From positions 62,001 to 126,000 of the forward strand of contig NZ_JAHHZS010000002.1 in the NCBI RefSeq assembly GCF_022606295.1: a DNA stretch of 64,000 nucleotides, read 5' to 3'. The DNA is from Arthrobacter bambusae (GTDB lineage Bacteria; Actinomycetota; Actinomycetes; Actinomycetales; Micrococcaceae). The notes below the pieces were generated by a model. That model was not told the DNA's origin, did not search any database, and saw nothing but the letters and a program-made list of their open reading frames with translations. The position numbers and the translations under genes are program-made. Numbering within the stretch: the stretch's first letter is position 1; every line of letters begins with the position of its first letter. Shown here piece by piece: positions 7,768 to 15,175 of the stretch.

Positions 7768-9189
7768 ATGGCAAGCAAGACAGCACCTCCAGCAACGGCG
7801 GCAGTCGCACGCCGGACCATCACGGGAATGATCGTGGCGATGGCCCTGATCGAATCGCTCAGCGGAGTCACCCAGGGTTACCTGAACCCGATCCTCCCCG
7901 CCTTGGGGCCGGCGTTTTCGATCGACGACCCCACCATCAACGGTATTTTCCTGATCTCGAACGTGAGCTTTGCCGTGCTCACGCCGATCATTTCGCGGCT
8001 CGGCGACAGCTACGGCTACCGGCTCGTCCTCCGCTGGTCGACGGCGGTCGTCGCGGCAGGCGTCCTCATGATGGCGTTGTGGCCGTCGCTGTGGACGGTG
8101 ACGATCGGCGTCGTTATGCTCACGTGCGTTGTAGGCTTCATCCCGCTCATGATGGGCATCTTGCGGGTGACCAGCCCGGCGCAGACGCGCACTGGAGTCA
8201 GCGTGATGATCGGCATGCTCATGATCATGGTTGGTGCAGGCGGTCTGTTCGGCGGGATCATCGGCGTCGACGATCCCACCCTCGGATTCTGGGTAGCGGT
8301 GCCGTTCGCGGTCGTGGGGCTGCTTTGCTCCTTCGTCCTGCCCGACGCCGGAACCCCCACCCGCGAGGGACTCGCCCTGGTGCCGCTCATGGCGTGTTCC
8401 CTCGGACTGATCGGCTTCGTAGTGGCACTTTCGATGGGCCCTGACTGGGGTTGGTTGGATGCCAAGACGCTCGGCTCCGGAATCCTCGGCCTCGCTTTGT
8501 TGGCCTATTGGGCGGTCCTGGACTCTCGAAACGTGAACGGTAAGCGCTTCATGGACCTGCGGATGCTTGCCATCCCGCGGATCCGGACGGTCTCGCTGGC
8601 CACCTTCTTCTTCGGTTTCGCCTCCATCAGCTACTTCGGCACCAATGGGATCTTCCTGTATTCAAACCCGGACAAGACCGGCTACGGCTTCGCGCTGAGC
8701 CCTCTCATGATCGCCGTCGTCCTGGCCGCCGCATCGGTGCTCTCGCTGCTCTCCTCGCTTCTGACCTCAAAGGCCCTCAGACTGTTCGGCGAACGTGCCA
8801 CCCTGGTATTTGCGGGCGTCCTGCTGGCGGGCGGCTTCGTGGTCATGGCAGCTGCGCACGGCTCCCTGGCCGGCTACTGCACCGGATTCGCCATGTTCAA
8901 CCTCAGCCTTGGCATGTACCAGGCGGGGACCCGCGCACTGTCCGTTGAGGGCGTTCCGCTCGAGGAAACCTCGACGGCGGCCGGACTCAATGAGCTGGCG
9001 CTGTCCGTTGGCATCGCGGTGGGCGCCGCCGTCGTGAAGCTCATTTCCTCGTCTTCGGTCCAGTCCGGCCACATCAGCGAGGGCGGCCTCCTGTCGATCT
9101 GGATTGCCCTCGCCATCGCGGCCCTGATCGCGGCTGCGTCAGCAGCCCGTTACCCGAAGCGCCACGCAACCGCAGGAATCGCCGTATGA
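7768..9189 (+). CDS. MFS transporter, 14-TM-like
   Basis: Secondary transporter of 473 residues with about 12-14 hydrophobic helices. The conserved loop after TM2 reads SRLGDSYGYRLVLRWS, the MFS motif-A region. The start follows a CAAGGAAG site. Its last codons overlap the M20 peptidase gene by an ATGA junction, so the two are co-translated. The likely job is import of an amide or peptide-like compound that the peptidase then cleaves, or export of the product. The substrate is not deducible. Confidence 0.85.
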   Translation: MASKTAPPATAAVARRTITGMIVAMALIESLSGVTQGYLNPILPALGPAFSIDDPTINGIFLISNVSFAVLTPIISRLGDSYGYRLVLRWSTAVVAAGVLMMALWPSLWTVTIGVVMLTCVVGFIPLMMGILRVTSPAQTRTGVSVMIGMLMIMVGAGGLFGGIIGVDDPTLGFWVAVPFAVVGLLCSFVLPDAGTPTREGLALVPLMACSLGLIGFVVALSMGPDWGWLDAKTLGSGILGLALLAYWAVLDSRNVNGKRFMDLRMLAIPRIRTVSLATFFFGFASISYFGTNGIFLYSNPDKTGYGFALSPLMIAVVLAAASVLSLLSSLLTSKALRLFGERATLVFAGVLLAGGFVVMAAAHGSLAGYCTGFAMFNLSLGMYQAGTRALSVEGVPLEETSTAAGLNELALSVGIAVGAAVVKLISSSSVQSGHISEGGLLSIWIALAIAALIAAASAARYPKRHATAGIAV

Positions 9190-10391
9190 AAGCCGCCGCC
9201 TCGAATGCCGTGGCTCTGGAAACCGCAATCCCCGTCACTGCCTCCTCCTCCACCGCCGTCGGGCGCTCCGTCTCTGCCGCGCTTGAGCGCTGGGAATCGG
9301 AAATCCTAGGCCTGAGCCACGCGATCCACGCTGATCCGGAGCTCAGCGGGCAGGAGTTCCGGGCAGCCAAGCGGGTTAGCCGGCTGCTCAGGAGCGCGGG
9401 CTTCAGCTTTGACGGTCCGCAGCCGATGCTCCCCGCTTCCTTCAGTGCGAGGTTCGGGACGGGAGAGCTGGTGGTCGCGTTGTGCGTTGAGTACGACGCG
9501 TTGCCGACCATCGGGCACGCCTGCGGACACAACGTGAACGCCGCGTCTGCTGTGGGCGCTGCACTCGCGCTCGCTCCCGTCGCTGAAGAGCTGGGGATCA
9601 CCGTCAAGGTCCTCGGCACCCCGGCAGAAGAGACGAGCGGCGGCAAGGTCGATCTCATTGGCGAGGGCTTCTTCGACGACGTATCCCTGGCGATGATGGC
9701 CCATGCCGGCGCCGAGGACGTCATCGGCGGCTCATCGTTGGCCATGGGGATGTGGGACGTGCTTTATGAAGGCCGCGCGGCCCACGCCGCGGCCGCCCCG
9801 TCCGAAGGGGTCAACGCTCTCGATGCACTCGTGATTGCACAGACGGCCATTGCCTTGGGGCGGCAACAGCTTCCGCCCGGCTCGGTTGTTTCGCTGATAG
9901 TGACGGAAGGCGGGAGCGCCGTCAACGTCATACCGGAGCGGGCCCGGGCGAGCGTCGAAATGCGCTCGCCGAGCCTCAAGAACCTGCGAACCATAGAGGA
10001 CCGCGTGAGGCGCTGTCTGGAAGCGGGCGCCCTTGCCAGCGGGAGCACACTCAAGGTCACGCCCACGGGCAATGCCTACGCTGAGCTCAGGCAGGACCGG
10101 TACCTTTCCGAGGCCTACCGGGAAGCGATGTCCGCCCGGGGGAGGGCTGTTGCGTTCAACGAAGAACCGGTGGCTTCAACAGACATGGGCAACGTCTCGC
10201 AACTGGTCCCAAGCATCCATCCGCTGCTCGGCTACGACGTCCACGGGGCCGCCCACCACACCGCCGAGTTTGCTGCCCACGGCTCATCGGCCTCCGCGGA
10301 TCGTGCGGTTCTGGACGGCGCTTTCGGCCTGGCACTGGCGGCCTGCGCAGCGGCGGGCGATCCGCGGCAGCGGGGACGACTGCTTCGCTAA
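9186..10391 (+). CDS. M20-family amidohydrolase
   Basis: Metal-dependent cytosolic hydrolase of 401 residues, close in pattern to amidohydrolases such as p-aminobenzoyl-glutamate hydrolase subunits and N-acyl amino acid deacylases. The first metal/catalytic stretch reads EYDALPTIGHACGHN. The catalytic Glu is in GTPAEETSGGK, followed by MMAHAG. The lid domain contains GRAAHAAAAPSEGVNALDA, and a late His is in HTAEFAAHG. It overlaps the transporter gene by 4 bp. Substrate identity within the family is open. Confidence 0.85.
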   Translation: MKAAASNAVALETAIPVTASSSTAVGRSVSAALERWESEILGLSHAIHADPELSGQEFRAAKRVSRLLRSAGFSFDGPQPMLPASFSARFGTGELVVALCVEYDALPTIGHACGHNVNAASAVGAALALAPVAEELGITVKVLGTPAEETSGGKVDLIGEGFFDDVSLAMMAHAGAEDVIGGSSLAMGMWDVLYEGRAAHAAAAPSEGVNALDALVIAQTAIALGRQQLPPGSVVSLIVTEGGSAVNVIPERARASVEMRSPSLKNLRTIEDRVRRCLEAGALASGSTLKVTPTGNAYAELRQDRYLSEAYREAMSARGRAVAFNEEPVASTDMGNVSQLVPSIHPLLGYDVHGAAHHTAEFAAHGSSASADRAVLDGAFGLALAACAAAGDPRQRGRLLR

Positions 10392-10401
10392 ACGCCGTGA
10401 T

Positions 10402-10458
10402 CGTGGGTGCGGCTCCACAGCTGCGTACCGGCACGCAGGCCCCCGGGCCGCACCCACG
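10402..10458. terminator. Two-tier hairpin after the M20 gene
   Basis: CGTGGGTGCGGC (10402-10413) pairs perfectly with 10447-10458. Inside the loop, CTGCGT (10421-10426) pairs with ACGCAG (10433-10438). There is no T-tract, so this is a candidate structured terminator or attenuator. The same outer-plus-inner layout recurs at 46275 and 56705. Confidence 0.6.
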
Positions 10459-10535
10459 AATTCACACCCTCGCACGCTCTGGTTCCCGCCGTCGAGCGGG
10501 CGGACAATGATCTCAGCAGTTCACGAGGGAGCGCG

Positions 10536-11882
10536 ATGGGATTCTCGGGGCAACAAAAGACGTCGGCGGGCATGGCCGCATTTGGCCGCCCACGTGATCC
10601 CGTGATCGATCTCGCCCGGTTCTTCTGCCTCATCCTGGTGGTGCTCTCGCACTGCATGATGGTCAGCCCGGTCCTGCACCCCGACGGCACCGTCACCACC
10701 GAAAACACGCTCATGGAACAGCGCTGGTTCGAACCCGTCCTGTGGGTGTTCCAAGTGATGCCGCTGTTCTTCGTCCTCGGCGGCATCACGGGACTGGAGT
10801 CTTGGCGGCGGTTACGCTCGCGCGGCGGCTCCGGCATCGACTACGCGCAATTGCGGCTCTTGCGCCTCATCCGTCCGGCAACCGCGCTGCTGGCCTCAAT
10901 GTTCGTCGGGCTGTGGGCCGCGAGGCTCCTCGGCGTCGACCCGGAGGTAGTCCAGCTCATCGCGACCGGCGCGGGCATGCCCTTGTGGTTCCTGGCCGCG
11001 TACCTCGCTACGCAATTGAGCGTTCCGGTCCTGGCCCGGCTGCATGGACATTCCCCGTGGTTGACCCTCGGCGGGCTCGTGGCGGCCGTGATCACCCTGG
11101 ACTCGCTGCGCGGGGCGTTTCCGATGCTCGCCTTCGTCAACATGCTCTTTGTGTGGTGCGCGGTCCAGCAATTCGGTTTCTTCATTGCCGACGGCATCTT
11201 CGCCGGGCGCAGCCGGGGCTGGTTCGTCGGGTTGATCGTCGGCAGCAACCTGCTGCTGGGGCTCGTGACCGGAATCGGGGTCTACTCCGGAAACATGATC
11301 GTCGACCTCAACCCGCCGAACTTCTGCATGCTTCTACTCGGCCTGTCCCAGGCAGCAACCCTGCAATTACTGCGCCCCGGACTTGACTGGGCGGCCGGCG
11401 TGCGCTGGATCCGATGGGTAGTGGCGGTGGCGGGCCGGCGGTCCATGACGGTCTATCTGTGGCATTTGCCGCTACTCGCGGCCATGTCCGGGCTGCTTCT
11501 CCTCACGGACTTCCCCAAGCCGGCGGCCGGTACCGCCGAATGGTGGTGGGCCCGCCCGCTGGTCCTGCTCGGCGTCCTCCTGCTTTTGCTTCCGGTCCTG
11601 CTCCTGTGCGGCAGGCTCGAAGAGCGCCCGACGGCGGCCATCCACGCGCGCGGCAGGACGCACGTCGCGGTGGTGACTGCCGCCGTCGTGGTCTTCATCC
11701 CGGTGGTGGACGCCGCCTTCAACGGACTCACGCTGACCCTCCTCGGCGGGGGAGCGGCGTGCTTCGCGCTGGGAGTGTTGTTGCTGGGACGGGTGCCGGC
11801 CGGCGTCCTTGCTGCGGCGGTTCCCGACGGGCCTGCGGTGCCATTGCCAGAGCCCGGTTTACGTGCGAATCTCGACTCATGA
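10536..11882 (+). CDS. Acyltransferase-3 family membrane protein
   Basis: Integral membrane protein of 448 residues with roughly ten to twelve hydrophobic helices. The N-terminus has the acyltransferase-3 signature: RDPVIDLARFFCLILVVLSH, with the catalytic-type His after TM1, then QVMPLFFVLGG. Such enzymes move acyl groups from the cytoplasm onto glycans or lipids at the cell surface. The acceptor here is unknown. ATG 10536 is preceded by GAGGGAG. The 3' end overlaps the small GNAT gene by ATGA. Confidence 0.82.
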   Translation: MGFSGQQKTSAGMAAFGRPRDPVIDLARFFCLILVVLSHCMMVSPVLHPDGTVTTENTLMEQRWFEPVLWVFQVMPLFFVLGGITGLESWRRLRSRGGSGIDYAQLRLLRLIRPATALLASMFVGLWAARLLGVDPEVVQLIATGAGMPLWFLAAYLATQLSVPVLARLHGHSPWLTLGGLVAAVITLDSLRGAFPMLAFVNMLFVWCAVQQFGFFIADGIFAGRSRGWFVGLIVGSNLLLGLVTGIGVYSGNMIVDLNPPNFCMLLLGLSQAATLQLLRPGLDWAAGVRWIRWVVAVAGRRSMTVYLWHLPLLAAMSGLLLLTDFPKPAAGTAEWWWARPLVLLGVLLLLLPVLLLCGRLEERPTAAIHARGRTHVAVVTAAVVVFIPVVDAAFNGLTLTLLGGGAACFALGVLLLGRVPAGVLAAAVPDGPAVPLPEPGLRANLDS

Positions 11883-12235
11883 CTGAGTTCACGGATTCAA
11901 CCGAAGAGTCGTTCAGCCCGGGCGTGACAACGGTCAGGAATGACAAATTCCACCGTTACGAGCTTCTGGTTGACGGTGAAGTAGCCGTGATCTCACAGTT
12001 CATGGACAAACCCGGCCACATTGATTTCCTCCACACCGAAACGCGCCCGCAGTTCAAAGGCCGCGGGTTGGCCAAGGTCCTCGCGCACTTTGCCTTGGAC
12101 GACGTCGTCGCCTCCGGCAAGCGGATCATCCCGCATTGCCCGTTCATTGCCGCCTATCTGCGCAAGCACGAGGGTTACGAGCTCGACGTCGATTGGCCGC
12201 CGGAACCGCCCGTAGGGGAAGCGGACAACGAGTAG
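11879..12235 (+). CDS. Small GNAT-fold protein (YjdJ-like)
   Basis: Protein of 118 residues resembling the minimal GNAT family typified by YjdJ. It has a short beta-rich N-terminus, DGEVAVISQF, the HTETRPQFKGRGLAKVLAHF acetyl-CoA loop (R/Q-x-x-G-x-G/A pattern near residues 55-63) and HCPFIAAYLRKH near the end. Members are presumed acyl-CoA-binding acetyltransferases of unknown substrate. The start ATG overlaps the stop of the acyltransferase gene, so the pair is co-translated. It ends 107 bp before the pilus locus. Confidence 0.82.
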   Translation: MTEFTDSTEESFSPGVTTVRNDKFHRYELLVDGEVAVISQFMDKPGHIDFLHTETRPQFKGRGLAKVLAHFALDDVVASGKRIIPHCPFIAAYLRKHEGYELDVDWPPEPPVGEADNE

Positions 12236-12342
12236 CGGGCCCGCCTAGCTACCTAGGGCGGAGTGCTGGAACTATCGCTGCTTGTGGCGGGCCTTCGTAA
12301 GATTCAAGTCACATGCAATTTCGGCTGTCACACTGGATTGCT

Positions 12343-14946
12343 ATGGGGCAAGTTTCAGAAGACGGTTCGAATGGCGGGGACGCGTCGTTGGCTGTCGGGC
12401 ACAGCGACCCTCAAATCATGGCCATGGTGCGTGAAGGCGACGCTTCCGCCTTCGATGTACTGTTCCGGCGACATGTGGCAGCGGCCCAGTTTGTTGCCCG
12501 CGCCCAGACGGACAATGTCAGTGACGCCGACGACGTAGTGGCCGAGGCGTTCGCTTCGATTTTCCAAGCCCTCATCGAGGGCAAAGGACCTGACCAGTTT
12601 TTCCGTTCCTATCTTCTGACCGCCGTCCGGCGAATTGCCTACGACCGGAACCGGAAGGCCAGGCGTACCCAGATCGTGGGCGACGTCGACGTCTTGGATA
12701 CGGTTTCCGTCGATGCGGACACCGTATTGGACGCCTTCGAGTCCAGCACCATGGCGAAGGCGTTCAGATCGCTTCCGGAACGCTGGCAGGCCGTCCTCTG
12801 GCATGTGGACATCGAGGGCCTGAAACCTGCGGCAGCCGCACCATTCATCGGGTTGAGCCCCAACGGCGTCTCCTCGCTCGTGATCCGGGCGCGTGAAGGG
12901 CTCCGGCAGGCCTACTTGCAAAACCACATCACGGTGGTCAGCGACGACTCATGCGTTGAATTTTCGAGCCAGCTCGGAAAGTACGCACGCGGCGGCCTGA
13001 AACGTGCGTCGTACGAAAAAGTCAAGGCGCATTTGGATGAGTGTTCGAAGTGCACGGCTGTGCTCGTCGAACTCAACGATGTCCAGGCGGGCATGAGGGC
13101 TCTTGTCTTCCCCTTGGTGGTCGGAGTGGTCTTCACGCCGGCGGTGACTGCCGGATTCCTCCCCGGAACCGCGCTGCTGGAGTCGCTTTTTCCCGGCGGG
13201 GTTCTTCCGGAGCCTTTTCTTTCCGAGCCGTTCCTTCCGGGACAGTCGGAACCGGCCGCAGCCGGACTGCGCTCGGTGGGGGAATTCTGGAAGATTGCGG
13301 TCGCCGCGCTGGTCCTCGGGGGCCTCGCGATTGCAGGCATCCTCATGTGGCTTGGACAAACCGGCCCGGCGCCCATCGCTGAAGCCGAAGTCCCGAGCAT
13401 CGCGCCGCCGTCAGCCCAGCAGTCCGCGCCGGAACGCGCCCCGACGGCACCCCCGCCAAGCCCCGTGCCGACGTCGGACCCGCCGGCCGTTGCCGAACTG
13501 CAACCCGCAGCGCCCGCGCCAATGGCTCCCGAAGCAGTTCCCGTGCCGCACGAGACGGCCAGGGTGGTTGATTCCGGGACCGGCATCACGAACCCCGTTT
13601 CGCGGATGGGCTCGTTGACGATCCATAAGTTTGAGAAGCCGGCGACTCCGAGCAAGCTGCCGAATGACGGAACGGCACTGACCGCCGCCCAGCTGGAGGG
13701 ACTGACCCCGATGGCGGGGGTGACGTTCACAGTGCAGAAGGTGAACAACATTGACCTGACGACCAACGCGGGCTGGACTGCCGCGGCTGCCTTGACGCCG
13801 GCCCAGGCCACGGCGCAGGCTGGGCCCGGTTCGTCGGTCACGACCGGCGCCGCGGGAACCGCGACTCTGGGGAATCTTCCTTTGGGCTTGTATCTGGTGA
13901 CGGAGACCGGCTACCCGGCCGGTGTCACTCCTTCGGCGCCGTTCCTGGTGACCCTTCCCATGACGGATCCGGCGGGCGGGACGGGCTGGTTGTATGACGT
14001 GAACGTCTATCCGAAGAACGCGGTGACGACAGCGACGAAGACCGTGAGCGATGCGTCCGTGGTCAAGCTCGGTGACAACGTGCAGTGGACCATCACCTCC
14101 GATATTCCCAATGTCAGCCCGATTGATGGGTACCGGGTCGTGGACAAGCTGGATCCGAAGTTGAGCTACACGAACTCGACGGTGGCGCTTTCGAACAGCG
14201 CGGCGTTGGTGTTGAACACGGACTACAGGATCGTGTTCGATGCGGCCTCGAACACCCTCACGGTCGATTTCACCGCCCGTGGCCGGGCGGTCCTGGCTGA
14301 GAATCCGGCGGCGAAGGTCCTGGTCACGGTGAACACCGCCGTGAACACGGTCGGTGAGATCACGAACACCGCCCTCGTGTATCCCAATGCGGCCAGCTTC
14401 ACCATCACTCCGGGCCAGCCCGGAGGCCCGGTGGTCACGCCTCCGGTCGCGGTGACGAAGTGGGGCGACATCGTCCTGCACAAGAAGGATTCCCAGAGTT
14501 CGGCTGCCCTGTCCGGTGCGGTGTTCTTGGTGTACCCGAGCCGGGCCGATGCCCTGGCGGGTACGAACGCGATCAGCGTCGGAGGTGCCAGTTCCTGGAC
14601 CACCGATGCCAGAGGGAACCTGGTGATCTCCGGCCTGCGCTACTCCAACAGGGCGAACGGAAAGGCCGTCAGCCCAGGTCAGCCGGGCTACCAGTCGTAC
14701 TGGCTGGTCGAGACCAAGGCCCCGTCCGGGTACGCGCTGCTCACCGAGCCGGTCGAGACCGCTGTGATCAGCGACGACCCCTCCGCTGTCACGGTGACGA
14801 TCGGCAATGTCAAGCAGAATGCCGGATTCCAGCTGCCGCTCACAGGCACGGGAACCTGGGGACTGACCGCGGGCGGGATCCTTGTGCTGGCTGGCGCAGC
14901 CCTGTTCATGGCCACCGGGCGCCGGAGGCCAACCGAAGCGAAATAG
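12343..14946 (+). CDS. ECF sigma factor-anti-sigma-pilin fusion with LPLTG sorting signal
   Basis: One uninterrupted frame of 867 residues (ATG 12343; an ATG at 12313 is possible). Order of parts: sigma region 2 at about 25-90 (SDADDVVAEAFASIFQALIE); sigma region 4 at about 130-185 (LPERWQAVLWHVDIEGL, then GLSPNGVSSLVIRAREGLR); a zinc anti-sigma motif HLDECSKC (H-x3-C-x2-C) at 230-237; a hydrophobic patch at about 253-275; a clear membrane helix at about 317-337; a Pro/Ala-rich linker to about 410; then a full SpaA/SpaH-type pilin from about 423. The pilin has the polymerising lysine motif VYPKN (K558), E-box segments YLVTETGYP and YWLVETKAPSGY, LPLTG at 831-835, a hydrophobic tail and GRRRPTEAK. 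The pilin part closely matches the stand-alone pilin downstream. If the patch at 253-275 crosses the membrane the topology would change; the sorting signal argues that the pilin faces out. Confidence 0.88.
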   Translation: MGQVSEDGSNGGDASLAVGHSDPQIMAMVREGDASAFDVLFRRHVAAAQFVARAQTDNVSDADDVVAEAFASIFQALIEGKGPDQFFRSYLLTAVRRIAYDRNRKARRTQIVGDVDVLDTVSVDADTVLDAFESSTMAKAFRSLPERWQAVLWHVDIEGLKPAAAAPFIGLSPNGVSSLVIRAREGLRQAYLQNHITVVSDDSCVEFSSQLGKYARGGLKRASYEKVKAHLDECSKCTAVLVELNDVQAGMRALVFPLVVGVVFTPAVTAGFLPGTALLESLFPGGVLPEPFLSEPFLPGQSEPAAAGLRSVGEFWKIAVAALVLGGLAIAGILMWLGQTGPAPIAEAEVPSIAPPSAQQSAPERAPTAPPPSPVPTSDPPAVAELQPAAPAPMAPEAVPVPHETARVVDSGTGITNPVSRMGSLTIHKFEKPATPSKLPNDGTALTAAQLEGLTPMAGVTFTVQKVNNIDLTTNAGWTAAAALTPAQATAQAGPGSSVTTGAAGTATLGNLPLGLYLVTETGYPAGVTPSAPFLVTLPMTDPAGGTGWLYDVNVYPKNAVTTATKTVSDASVVKLGDNVQWTITSDIPNVSPIDGYRVVDKLDPKLSYTNSTVALSNSAALVLNTDYRIVFDAASNTLTVDFTARGRAVLAENPAAKVLVTVNTAVNTVGEITNTALVYPNAASFTITPGQPGGPVVTPPVAVTKWGDIVLHKKDSQSSAALSGAVFLVYPSRADALAGTNAISVGGASSWTTDARGNLVISGLRYSNRANGKAVSPGQPGYQSYWLVETKAPSGYALLTEPVETAVISDDPSAVTVTIGNVKQNAGFQLPLTGTGTWGLTAGGILVLAGAALFMATGRRRPTEAK

Positions 14947-15175
14947 GCGACGGTCCGCCCGGAACGTGACCCGCCGATGACACATTCCGAAAATTTGTTC
15001 CCGTTTCCGCGTCACGATCTGAGAATTGCTCCCACTGTTTCAGTGGGTGGCCGTTTCTCCCTCCTTCATTCAAAAATTTGAATCTGTTTTCTGCGACACG
15101 AATCGCGGGAAGCGCGTACTTGATGGCTAGAGACCACCTGTGTGCCCGCTCCCGAAAGTGATGCAAGAAAAGCCT
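14947..15175. promoter_or_regulatory. Gap with terminator-like hairpin and AT-rich palindrome
   Basis: CCCACTG-TTT-CAGTGGG at 15031-15047 is a perfect 7-bp hairpin that may end or attenuate the sigma-pilin transcript. TTCAAA-AA-TTTGAA at 15069-15082 is a perfect 6+2+6 palindrome about 95 bp before the adhesin start, in locally AT-rich DNA, and is a candidate regulator site or promoter element. I could not find a convincing ECF-type -35/-10 pair by eye. Confidence 0.4.

Noticed and set aside
12236..12342. ECF-type promoter (GGAAC ... CGT) before the sigma-pilin gene
   Set aside because: GGAACT is present but the CGT lies too far away for the usual 16-17 bp spacing.
13411..15015. 534-codon minus-strand frame across the fused pilin
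   Set aside because: The plus strand carries conserved pilin motifs; the minus translation is Arg-rich and meaningless.
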